Positions 1 to 6,585 of a DNA stretch of 19,519 nucleotides are shown here, piece after piece. Below the pieces are notes generated by a model. The model made no database searches, was not told the DNA's origin, and saw only the letters and a program-made list of their open reading frames with translations. Source of the stretch: JBBQBQ01 sp038317685 (GTDB lineage Bacteria > Desulfobacterota > Desulfuromonadia > Desulfuromonadales > DDH964); NCBI GenBank assembly GCA_038317685.1, contig JBBQBQ010000039.1, forward strand, positions 1-19,519. Direction: 5' to 3'. A program made the position numbers and the translations under genes. The first letter of the stretch is position 1, and every line of letters starts with the position of its first letter.

Positions 1-2924
1 TCTTTACGGGCTTTCCAGCCGAGGCCGAGCGGGGCCACGAGATCGCCCAATTGCTCGCCATCGAAAATCATGCGCTGGAGGATGCCGTCGACGAAGGTTT
101 GCAGGGCGGCGGTTTCGAGGCCGTGGCGCTGGGCGAGGCCGGTGAGTTCTTGGGACTGTTTCTCGGCTTCGAAGCGCTGGTAACCCTCGCGGATGGACTT
201 GTCGCTGAGGGCTTCGCCCGTCTTCAGTGTGTATACGTAGGCGGCAATCTCCTCGCGCACGCCCATGAACTTGGCATCGGAATGGATGAGGCCGACGAGC
301 TGCTCGCGGCTCATCTTCTGCTTGCCCGGTGTCTGCTCGGTGTAGCGGGCGATGAGGCCCATGATGTAGTCGTAATCAATGACGGAGGAGGCGAAGAGGA
401 CGAACTCGAAATCCAACTGGTCCACGTCCGGGCTGGGCTTGTCACCGCCCTTGCCCTGTTGGGCCTTGAGGCGCTGGGCGGTCTCCAGATAGGCGCCACG
501 GAAGCCGAGCAGGTTTTCCTTGGGCAGGATTTGCTCGATGGTGGCGGCGTTGTCGTCGGTGAGGTCGGTGTATTGGTCGAGCTGGGTCTTGAGCCGCTGC
601 ACTTCCTTGAAGTGGTTGATGAAGGCGGCGCGGGCATCGTCACCCTTGAGGTTGGGCACGGCCTCCGGGGCGCAGGCCAAGCCCTGGGATGTCATGAAGG
701 CATCGAGCTTCTGCACTGCGTCTTGCAGTTTTTCGATGACCACGGGGGCTTTGTCCACCAGCCAGATTTCGCGGGCTTCTGGTCCGGCATTTTCTCCAGA
801 GAAGAGCGCGATGGCGGCATCCACGGCGTCCTGCTGCTGGCGGAAGTCAAGGATGTTGCCGTAGGGTTTGGTGCCGTTGAGCACACGGTTGGTGCGGGAG
901 AAAGCCTGGATCAAGCCGTGATGCTTGAGGTTTTTGTCCACATAGAGCGTGTTCAGGTATTTGGAATCGAAGCCAGTGAGCAGCATGTCCACCACGATGG
1001 TGATGTCGATTTTGTGATGCGGGATTTTCGGGTCGGCCTTCCGCAAATCCTCATTAGCCCACTGCTGGTCCTTGATGCGCTTTTGCACATCCTGATAGTA
1101 GAGATCGAACTCGCTGACGGTGTGATTGGCGCCGAAGCGGGTGTTGTAGTCTTTGATGATGGCCTTGAGGGCGGCTTTCTTTTTCTCGGGCTCGACGGCG
1201 TTGTCCTCTTTTTCCTGCGGCAGGTCTTCCTGAATCTGCTGCACGTCCTTGTCGCCCTCGGCTGGCGGGGAGAAGACGCAGGCGATATTCAGCGGATGGA
1301 AGTCGGGGTCGGTGGCCTGTTTCTCGTCCTGCACGGTCTTGAAAAGGGCGTGGTATTCGATGGCGTCATTGATGGAGGCAGTGGCGAGCAGGGCATTGAA
1401 CCTGCGCCCGCCCGTGGCGGCATCGTGCTTGGTCAGAATGGCATCAACAATGGCGCGTTTGGCGAGGCTCTCGCCGGGCTTGGGTGCGCTTTTCCCCTCC
1501 GGCTTGAAGTAGTCCACATGGAAGCGCAGGACGTTCGCGTCTTCGATGGCGTGGGTGATGGTGTAGGCGTGTAGCTGCTTTTGGAAAAGGTCCACCGTGG
1601 TCTTGAATTGACCCTCCTCCCCCTCAAACTGCTTGGCGGTCGAGTTCACCTCAAAGATGGGGGTGCCGGTGAAGCCGAAGAGCTGGGCTTTTGGGAAGAA
1701 CTCCTTGATGGCCTTGTGGTTCTCGCCGAACTGCGAGCGGTGACACTCGTCGAAGATGAACACGATGCGTTTGTCGCGAAGCGGCTCCAACTGCTCTTTG
1801 TAAGTGAGCTGGTCATTGTTCTTGCGCTGCTTGTTGCGCTTGCTGTTTTCATCCAGAGCGAGGCCGAGCTTCTGAATGGTGGTGACGATGACCTTGTCCG
1901 CGTAGTCATCGGAGAGCAGACGCCGGACGAGGGTAGCGGTGTTGGTGTTTTCCTCCACGCAGCCTTCCTGGAACTTGTTGAACTCCTCGCGAGTCTGCCG
2001 GTCGAGGTCCTTACGGTCCACGACGAAGAGGCATTTTTCGATGTCGGGGTTGTCTTTCAGTAGCGTGGAGGCCTTGAAGGAAGTAAGCGTTTTGCCACTG
2101 CCGGTGGTGTGCCAGATGTAGCCGTTGCCGCAGTTCTGGTGGATGCAGTCCACAATGGCCTCGACCGCATAGATTTGATACGGCCGCATCATCATTAACT
2201 TCTGTTCACTGGCGATGAGCACCATGTAGCGGCTGATCATCTGGCCGAGTGTGCATTTGACGAGGAAGGTGTTCGCGAAGTCGTCGAGGTGGGTGATCTT
2301 CTTGTTGTCCTCGCTAGCGAACTGATAAATGGGCAGGAAGCGCTCCTCGGCGTTGAAGGCGAAGTGGCGGGCGTTGTTGTTGGCGAAGTAATAGGTGCTG
2401 TCGCGATTGCTGACGATGAAAAGCTGGATGAAGCACAGCAATGTGCGGGTGTAACCGTTGCCAGGATCGTTTTTATAATCGACGATCTGCTCCATGGCCC
2501 GGCGCGGGTTGATGCCGAGGGTTTTCAGTTCGACCTGTACAACCGGCACGCCATTGATGAGGATGATGACGTCGAAGCGATGGTGGCTGTTGTCGGTGTT
2601 GATCCGGAGCTGGTTGATGATTTCAAAGGTGTTTTTGCACCAATCCTTGATGTTGACCAAGGTGTAATTGAGCGGCGTGCCGTCCTCCCGAGTGAAGCTG
2701 TTGCGCTCGCGAAGGGTGCGGGCGGCGGTGAACACATCCGGGGTGATGATTTCTTCGAGGAGGCGGGAAAATTCGCCGGGAGTCAGGGTGACGCGGTTCA
2801 GGGCTTCGAACTTCTCGCGGAAGTTCTGCTCCAGCGCGGCGCGGTCGCGGATGTCCGTGCGGTAGGTGTATTTGAGATTGCCCAGTTTTTCGATCAGGGC
2901 TTGTTCGATTTGTTGTTCAATCAT
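1..2924 (-). CDS. hsdR: Type I restriction enzyme, R (translocase/nuclease) subunit, 3' end outside window
   Basis: ATP-dependent DNA-translocating endonuclease subunit of a type I restriction-modification complex; it needs HsdM and HsdS, neither of which is in the window. Translation of the minus strand is open from ATG 2924 to the left edge (about 974 residues). The nuclease domain has D118 followed by VELK (E132, K134), a PD-(D/E)xK core. The helicase motor shows Walker A TTGSGKT (273-279), DECH (392-395), FGFTGTP, then LLTGFD and QAFSRTNR further on. The last residues visible, LGWKARK, resemble the C-terminal region of EcoR124-like HsdR, so I infer some 50-60 residues are missing. An in-frame TGA lies four codons upstream of ATG 2924, so no longer start is possible. 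The ribosome binding site is weak, and the start overlaps the stop of a 31-codon ORF (ATGA). The gene's 5' side abuts the integron attC at 3059. Confidence 0.96.
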   Translation of the reverse strand, partial: MIEQQIEQALIEKLGNLKYTYRTDIRDRAALEQNFREKFEALNRVTLTPGEFSRLLEEIITPDVFTAARTLRERNSFTREDGTPLNYTLVNIKDWCKNTFEIINQLRINTDNSHHRFDVIILINGVPVVQVELKTLGINPRRAMEQIVDYKNDPGNGYTRTLLCFIQLFIVSNRDSTYYFANNNARHFAFNAEERFLPIYQFASEDNKKITHLDDFANTFLVKCTLGQMISRYMVLIASEQKLMMMRPYQIYAVEAIVDCIHQNCGNGYIWHTTGSGKTLTSFKASTLLKDNPDIEKCLFVVDRKDLDRQTREEFNKFQEGCVEENTNTATLVRRLLSDDYADKVIVTTIQKLGLALDENSKRNKQRKNNDQLTYKEQLEPLRDKRIVFIFDECHRSQFGENHKAIKEFFPKAQLFGFTGTPIFEVNSTAKQFEGEEGQFKTTVDLFQKQLHAYTITHAIEDANVLRFHVDYFKPEGKSAPKPGESLAKRAIVDAILTKHDAATGGRRFNALLATASINDAIEYHALFKTVQDEKQATDPDFHPLNIACVFSPPAEGDKDVQQIQEDLPQEKEDNAVEPEKKKAALKAIIKDYNTRFGANHTVSEFDLYYQDVQKRIKDQQWANEDLRKADPKIPHHKIDITIVVDMLLTGFDSKYLNTLYVDKNLKHHGLIQAFSRTNRVLNGTKPYGNILDFRQQQDAVDAAIALFSGENAGPEAREIWLVDKAPVVIEKLQDAVQKLDAFMTSQGLACAPEAVPNLKGDDARAAFINHFKEVQRLKTQLDQYTDLTDDNAATIEQILPKENLLGFRGAYLETAQRLKAQQGKGGDKPSPDVDQLDFEFVLFASSVIDYDYIMGLIARYTEQTPGKQKMSREQLVGLIHSDAKFMGVREEIAAYVYTLKTGEALSDKSIREGYQRFEAEKQSQELTGLAQRHGLETAALQTFVDGILQRMIFDGEQLGDLVAPLGLGWKARK

Positions 2925-3016
2925 TGATGATTCTCATGGACTTCTGAAATACATCTTATTGCCTTATGACCGTAGTGAAAGCCACTCAGGCGAAGATCAA
3001 CGTAGGCTAAGCTCAT
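2921..3016 (-). CDS. Possible 31-aa ORF translationally coupled to hsdR
   Basis: A short ORF (MSLAYVDLRLSG... ending in HENHQ) stops at a TGA that overlaps the hsdR start as ATGA. An AGGCGGA stretch about 10 nt before its ATG could serve as a ribosome binding site. The frame is open further upstream, back to a TAG near 3077-3079 inside the attC. It may therefore be a leader peptide feeding ribosomes to hsdR, or the tail of a degraded gene. I do not recognise the peptide, and chance is a real possibility at this length. Confidence 0.3.
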   Translation of the reverse strand: MSLAYVDLRLSGFHYGHKAIRCISEVHENHQ

Positions 3017-3058
3017 TTGCAAGTATCCGCCTGGAGTCCTCACTGGCTTGATGTAGAC

Positions 3059-3181
3059 GCATAACGAAATAGTTAACTAGACCAATGGGAGACAAGACCA
3101 TGCCAGAAATAACGAAAACACCGAACCACGAAGAGGCGGCAAACCACGCCCCATTGGTTCAAGTTGAACGCCTTGTTATGC
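3059..3181 (-). other. attC: attC-like integron recombination site (123 bp)
   Basis: Read on the minus strand, the site starts with R'' GCATAAC (3181-3175), a 6-nt spacer AAGGCG and an L'' box. It ends with an L' box, a 6-nt spacer and R' GTTATGC (3065-3059). The outer heptamers are perfect complements. The L boxes pair at 6 of 7 positions counting one wobble (3073-3078 with 3162-3167). A further perfect 9-bp stem follows (ACCAATGGG 3081-3089 with CCCATTGGT 3150-3158). The arm next to R'' carries one extra, extrahelical base. The opening TAACAAGGCGTTCAA is typical of cassette attC sites as I remember them. Two boxes with equal unpaired spacers, an extrahelical base and a length of about 120 bp are the family's known layout. 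R' departs from GTTRRRY at one base. The orientation puts the cassette array leftward, away from the 3' end of intI. Confidence 0.82.
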
Positions 3182-3372
3182 CTGTCGTTGGCGGCAAGGT
3201 TGAAATAATATACAAGCACAATAAGCCCTATGGGATAAGAGATATTTCTGGGTTCCTCTTCTTTTTTACCGATGTTAGCAAGTTCTCTGGACAAGAAGAG
3301 AGATACCGAAAAGAAGTCGAACAACAGTTCAGGCTCGCCGATTTTTTACTAGGCGCACTGAAGAAGGCATAA
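3100..3372 (+). CDS. Small hypothetical protein, probable integron cassette ORF
   Basis: A 90-residue protein with no recognised family. The C-terminal two thirds look like a genuine folded protein: a charged/hydrophobic beta-like stretch (KVEIIYKHNKPYGIRDI), FLFFFTDV, then a helical tail (EERYRKEVEQQFRLADFLLGAL). ATG 3100 was chosen because GGGAGA sits 7 nt upstream; ATG 3085 lacks a comparable site, and ATG 3179 would give a 64-residue protein without one. Oddly, the first 27 codons lie inside the attC (3059-3181), so either the attC loop supplies the translation start or the true start is 3179, within the R'' heptamer. The stop codon lies inside another GCATAAC heptamer (3367-3373). The gene runs against the inferred array direction. 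Function unknown. Confidence 0.55.
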   Translation: MPEITKTPNHEEAANHAPLVQVERLVMPVVGGKVEIIYKHNKPYGIRDISGFLFFFTDVSKFSGQEERYRKEVEQQFRLADFLLGALKKA

Positions 3373-3485
3373 CAGTATATGGACGGGTCCGCGTTACCTG
3401 CGAATTTGCGGCCCATTGCCGCATAACACTCCAATGCGTGTTCCATGGTTCTTAGGCAAGCATTCTAAACTAAAGGAAATTTAAC
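3367..3485 (-). other. Possible attI / cassette boundary region downstream of intI
   Basis: Three simple-site heptamers read on the minus strand between the small ORF and intI: GTTATGC at 3373-3367, GTTATGC at 3427-3421 and GTTAAAT at 3485-3479. The last is an exact match to GTTRRRY and lies about 70 bp from the intI stop. One of them may be the crossover point of attI. The two GTTATGC copies equal the R' box of the attC, as expected of a cassette boundary. No second full attC could be folded here. A small hairpin (TGCGGC 3407-3412 with GCCGCA 3418-3423) is also present. Which heptamer is used cannot be told from sequence alone. Confidence 0.35.
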
Positions 3486-3553
3486 TCTATTCCGAGATAT
3501 TGCAGCATTTTATGCGGATCCGTATAAAACCCCGCCCGACTCCTGAAAAACCA

Positions 3554-4558
3554 TCAAAGATTGTCTACGGGGCTACGGACACCCGACGGCCCTCGGTTAA
3601 GAACATGGGTGTAGATCATGGTCGTTTTTACGTCATTATGGCCGAGAAGTTCCTGGACCGTTCGAATGTCATATCCCCCCTCAAGGAGGTGGGTGGCAAA
3701 GGAGTGTCTGAAGGTGTGACAGGTGGCATGTTTCACCAGCCCCGCCTTGGCAACGGCATCCCGAACTGCTTTCTGAACAAGGGAGGCGTCCATATGATGT
3801 CGCCCCTGCTCTTTACTTGAGAAATTGATCCACCTTTTTTCCTGGGGGAATACCCACTGCCAACCCCATTCGCCGGGAGCATTGGGGTATTTTCGGTCAA
3901 GCGCCATAGGCAATTGGACCCGGCCCCAACCATCGGCCAAGTCTTTATCGTGGACGCCTTTGGTCCTTTTGAAATGGTCCTGAAGCGGCAACTTAAGGGA
4001 CTCCGGGAGCATGGTGATCCGGTCCTTGGCACCCTTGCCGTTTCGAACCAGAATCTCATTGCGGGTCAGGTCGATGTCCTGCACCCGCAGGCGCAAACAC
4101 TCCATTAAACGCAGGCCGGCTCCGTACAAGAATGCCGCTATCAGCCATTTGTCACCCGTCAAATTGGCCAGAACCGCCTTTACTTCCTCCCGGGTCATAA
4201 CCACGGGGAGATGCGTTGGCTTTCTGGCCCTCACCACATCGCCCAATTCGCCCACCTCTCGGCCGATGACATTCCGGTAGAGAAAGAGCAGGGCACTGAG
4301 CGCCTGGTTCTGGGTCGAGGCGCTGACTTTGGCCTTGACTGCAAGATGGGTCAGGAAGGCGTTGATCTCCCCTTCCCCCATCTCCGCCGGGTGGCGGACC
4401 TTATGAAAGAAGATGAAGCGCTTGACCCATTGGCAGTAGGTTTCCTCGGTGCGCCGACTGTAATGCCGGGCGCGAAGAGCGTCCCGCATCTGGTCAAGCA
4501 ATTTAGGCGGCCGCCCTTCGACCGCGGCTGCGGGTGGTCCCCCCTTCCGATCGTCCAT
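3554..4558 (-). CDS. intI: Integron integrase (tyrosine recombinase, IntI family)
   Basis: Site-specific recombinase that inserts and excises gene cassettes between attI and attC sites. The 334-residue protein has an N-terminal SAM-like domain (about 20-105) and the catalytic core with R150 (GAGLRLMECLRLRVQDID), K175 (NGKGAKDR), H281 and R284 (HTFRH), H307 (LLGH) and nucleophile Y316 (MIYTH). It carries the insertion that separates IntI from XerC/D, around 216-256 (LPMALDRKYPNA, WGWQWVFPQ, GRHHMD), and the typical tail VLNRGPSGVRSP. Start ATG 4558 was preferred over a TTG five codons upstream because GGAGG lies 5 nt before it. Its 3' end faces the attC, so this appears to be an integron with inverted integrase orientation, as known in Treponema denticola. 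No clear LexA box was seen in its promoter region. Confidence 0.96.
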   Translation of the reverse strand: MDDRKGGPPAAAVEGRPPKLLDQMRDALRARHYSRRTEETYCQWVKRFIFFHKVRHPAEMGEGEINAFLTHLAVKAKVSASTQNQALSALLFLYRNVIGREVGELGDVVRARKPTHLPVVMTREEVKAVLANLTGDKWLIAAFLYGAGLRLMECLRLRVQDIDLTRNEILVRNGKGAKDRITMLPESLKLPLQDHFKRTKGVHDKDLADGWGRVQLPMALDRKYPNAPGEWGWQWVFPQEKRWINFSSKEQGRHHMDASLVQKAVRDAVAKAGLVKHATCHTFRHSFATHLLEGGYDIRTVQELLGHNDVKTTMIYTHVLNRGPSGVRSPVDNL

Positions 4559-4577
4559 CTCCCCCTCCCCCAAAGCG

Positions 4578-4619
4578 CAAAAAGCCGCCCACCGGCTCTA
4601 GGTCCGGCTACGGGCGGCT
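4578..4619 (-). terminator. Intrinsic terminator / attenuator hairpin in the intI leader
   Basis: On the minus strand AGCCGCCC (4619-4612) pairs perfectly with GGGCGGCT (4590-4583), with an inner CCGG/CCGG stem, and is followed by TTTTT. It lies about 20 bp before the intI start codon and downstream of the likely intI promoter, so it would stop intI transcription unless read through. prfC upstream has its own separate terminator. Confidence 0.75.
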
Positions 4620-4652
4620 GTGTATCCTCAATCGACTGTCGGTTCCGGTCAT
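4608..4652 (-). CDS. Putative 14-aa leader peptide of intI
   Basis: ORF MTGTDSRLRIHSRP with AAGGAG and GGGGAG just upstream of its ATG. Its stop codon (TAG, 4610-4608) falls inside the 5' half of the terminator hairpin, so a translating ribosome would cover the 5' arm and melt the terminator. That is the geometry of a transcription attenuator. The peptide has three Arg but no strong run of a single amino acid, so what it would sense is not evident. Confidence 0.42.
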   Translation of the reverse strand: MTGTDSRLRIHSRP

Positions 4653-4685
4653 CTCCCCGCTCCTTGCCGGAAAATGCGTTCCCCT

Positions 4686-4714
4686 TTTTTACCCCCTCAT
4701 TTCCCTGCCGTCAA
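4686..4714 (-). promoter_or_regulatory. Likely sigma70 promoter of intI
   Basis: Minus strand TTGACG (4714-4709), a 17-bp spacer and TAAAAA (4691-4686). The expected start near 4679 gives a leader that includes the 14-codon ORF and the terminator hairpin. The -35 matches consensus at 5 of 6 positions and the -10 at 4 of 6. Confidence 0.5.
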
Positions 4715-4788
4715 TAAGGTTCTGGAATTCCTGGCAAGACCTCCTCAAATAACCCAACCGGGTTCGGCTGAGGCGAACCGGGCAAAGC

Positions 4789-4825
4789 AAAACCGCCGCC
4801 CGGCGATACTCCGAGCGACGGTTTT
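4789..4825 (-). terminator. Terminator downstream of prfC
   Basis: A 15-bp stem with two G-T pairs (4789-4803 with 4811-4825) and a 7-nt loop, starting AAAACCG and ending CGGTTTT, so it can work in either direction. It lies about 50 bp past the prfC stop and separates prfC from intI. A smaller hairpin GGTTCG/CGAACC (4761-4779) follows it. Confidence 0.75.
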
Positions 4826-4872
4826 GTGTTGTATATCCAGCGCCCCCCTCGCCCCGTTCCACCACCCTGCCG

Positions 4873-6459
4873 TCAGTTGTGCTCCCGGGTCTTGTGGAAG
4901 ATCACCTGCGGCCACTGCTCCTGGACGAAGCCGAGCCGCCATTCGGACGGGGCGAGGTAGGCGAGGTTCCCTTCGGCGTCGAGGGCGAGGTTGGCCTGGC
5001 ACTTCTTCTCGAAGTCGGCGAGCATCTTCTTGTCGCCGCACTCAATCCAGCGGGCGGTGGCGAAGTCGATCCCCTCGTAGAGGGCGTCAACCCCGTACTC
5101 GTTGCGCAGCCGGGCGATCGTCACCTCGAACTGCAGGACGCCGACGGCGCCGAGGATCCAGTCGTTGCCGAGGAAGGGCCGGAAAACCTGCACCGCCCCT
5201 TCTTCGGCGAGCTGCAGCAGACCCTTGTCGAGCTGCTTGGCCTTGAGGGGGTTCTTCAGCCGCACCCGCCGGAAGTGCTCGGGGGCGAAGTTGGGGATGC
5301 CGGTGAACTTGAGGGGTTCCTTGTCGGAGAAGGTGTCGCCGATCTTGATGGTGCCGTGGTTGTGGAGGCCGATGATGTCGCCGGGCCAGGCCTCCTCGAC
5401 GTTGGCGCGGTCCTGGGCCATGAAGATCGTCGCGTTGGCGAGGACCACCTCCTTGCCGAGGCGGTGGTGACGGACCTTCATGCCGCGGGTGAAGTGCCCG
5501 GAGCAGATGCGCAAAAAGGCGATGCGGTCGCGGTGCATCGGGTCCATGTTCGCCTGGATCTTGAAGACGAAGCCGGAGAAGGGCTCTTCGGTCGGCACCA
5601 CGGCGCGGCTGACCGTCGCCCGGGGCCCCGGCGCCGGGGCCAGGTCGACCAGGGCGTCGAGGAGCTCCTCGACGCCGAAGGGGTTGACGCCGCTGCCGAA
5701 GAAGACCGGAGTCTGGTTCCCCTTGAGATATTCCTTCAGGTCGAAGGGATTGGCGGCTCCTTCGAGGAGTTCGATGTCGGCCCGCAGTTCGTCGGCCTGG
5801 CCGCCGATGAGTTCGTCGAGTTGCGGGTCGGCGAGGTCGGTGATGACGATCGCCTCGTGGTGGCAGGTCTCGCCGCCGGGGGTGAAGAGGCGCAGCTCCT
5901 TGCGGTAGAGGTTGTAAACCCCTCTGAAGCGCTTGCCCATGCCGATCGGCCAGGACATCGGGGCGCACTCGATCTGCAGCTTCTCCTCGATGTCGGCGAG
6001 CAGATCGAGGGGCGCCAACCCTTCCCGGTCCAGTTTGTTGATGAAGGTGATGACCGGGGTGTTGCGCATCCGGCAGACCTCCATCAGCTTCTCGGTCTGG
6101 GCCTCGACCCCCTTGGCGCTGTCGATCACCATCAGCGCCGAGTCGACGGCGGTGAGGACCCGGTAGGTATCCTCGGAGAAGTCCTGATGGCCGGGGGTGT
6201 CGAGGAGATTGATCTCGCAGCCGCGGTGCTCGAACTTCATCACCGAAGTGGTGACCGAAATGCCGCGTTCCTGCTCGATCGCCATCCAGTCGCTGGTGGC
6301 GTGGCGGGCGGCTTTGCGGGACTTGACGGCCCCGGCGAGCTGGATCGCTCCGCCGAAGAGCAGGAGCTTTTCGGTGAGGGTCGTTTTACCGGCGTCGGGG
6401 TGGCTGATGATGCCGAAGGTGCGGCGTTTGGCAACTTCCTGCTGCAGCTGTTTGCTCAC
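4873..6459 (-). CDS. prfC: Peptide chain release factor 3 (RF3)
   Basis: Cytoplasmic translational GTPase that removes RF1/RF2 from the ribosome after peptide release and recycles GTP/GDP. The 528 residues match the family's usual length of about 529. The G domain shows HPDAGKTT (20-27), ERGIS (switch I), DTPGHQDF and NKLD. Later segments carry RF3 signatures such as GMGKRFRGVYN and EHFRRVRLKNPLKAKQL. The start is GTG 6459; no ATG lies upstream in frame, and a weak AGAGA site precedes it. It is a single-gene unit with a promoter at 6527-6556, a leader hairpin at 6493-6512 and a terminator at 4789-4825. No truncation or missing motif was noticed. Confidence 0.98.
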   Translation of the reverse strand: MSKQLQQEVAKRRTFGIISHPDAGKTTLTEKLLLFGGAIQLAGAVKSRKAARHATSDWMAIEQERGISVTTSVMKFEHRGCEINLLDTPGHQDFSEDTYRVLTAVDSALMVIDSAKGVEAQTEKLMEVCRMRNTPVITFINKLDREGLAPLDLLADIEEKLQIECAPMSWPIGMGKRFRGVYNLYRKELRLFTPGGETCHHEAIVITDLADPQLDELIGGQADELRADIELLEGAANPFDLKEYLKGNQTPVFFGSGVNPFGVEELLDALVDLAPAPGPRATVSRAVVPTEEPFSGFVFKIQANMDPMHRDRIAFLRICSGHFTRGMKVRHHRLGKEVVLANATIFMAQDRANVEEAWPGDIIGLHNHGTIKIGDTFSDKEPLKFTGIPNFAPEHFRRVRLKNPLKAKQLDKGLLQLAEEGAVQVFRPFLGNDWILGAVGVLQFEVTIARLRNEYGVDALYEGIDFATARWIECGDKKMLADFEKKCQANLALDAEGNLAYLAPSEWRLGFVQEQWPQVIFHKTREHN

Positions 6460-6483
6460 GGCGATACGGATCTCTTTTCTGGA

Positions 6484-6512
6484 AGAATAAAAACGGGCCG
6501 TGGTCGGCCCGT
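6484..6512 (-). terminator. Terminator-like hairpin in the prfC leader
   Basis: On the minus strand an 8-bp perfect stem (6512-6505 with 6500-6493, ACGGGCCG/CGGCCCGT) is followed by TTTTTATTCTT. It may end the kinase-thioesterase transcript, but it also lies between the apparent prfC promoter and the prfC start, only about 25 bp before the GTG. prfC transcription must therefore read through it. Confidence 0.7.
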
Positions 6513-6526
6513 GCTGGACGGAAGGG

Positions 6527-6556
6527 ATGATACCGCAAAGGCCCGGGCCTGGTCAA
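6527..6556 (-). promoter_or_regulatory. Likely sigma70 promoter of prfC
   Basis: Minus strand TTGACC (6556-6551), an 18-bp spacer and TATCAT (6532-6527), each 5 of 6 to consensus. The expected start is near 6520, giving a leader of about 60 nt that contains the terminator-like hairpin. Confidence 0.6.
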
Positions 6557-6585
6557 TCGGCCCGTTGCCTGGGGGAAAAAACCAC

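Noticed and set aside
51..1574. 507-codon open frame on the plus strand
   Set aside because: Antisense to hsdR, whose minus frame carries all the helicase and nuclease motifs; the plus-strand protein is a low-complexity Gly/Val/Leu/Glu-rich shadow of GC-rich coding sequence.
3228..3446. 72-codon minus-strand ORF in the cassette direction
   Set aside because: Has the right orientation for the array but a Ser/Cys/Lys-rich composition typical of an antisense shadow; the plus-strand frame is more protein-like. Not excluded completely.
3367..3530. Second attC starting at GCATAAC 3367 and ending near 3530
   Set aside because: An inner 10-bp stem (3383-3392 with 3513-3522) can be drawn, but no R' heptamer occurs at the right distance and the L boxes do not pair; GGACGGGTCC and GGATCC are self-complementary and may pair by chance.
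4640..4740. LexA-type SOS box at the intI promoter
   Set aside because: No CTGT-N8-ACAG or GAAC/GTTC palindrome with proper spacing could be found.
4752..4758. ACCCAAC (GTTGGGT on the minus strand) as attI upstream of intI
   Set aside because: A lone heptamer between the prfC terminator and the intI promoter; it has the wrong orientation for a standard array, and no cassette or attC follows on that side.
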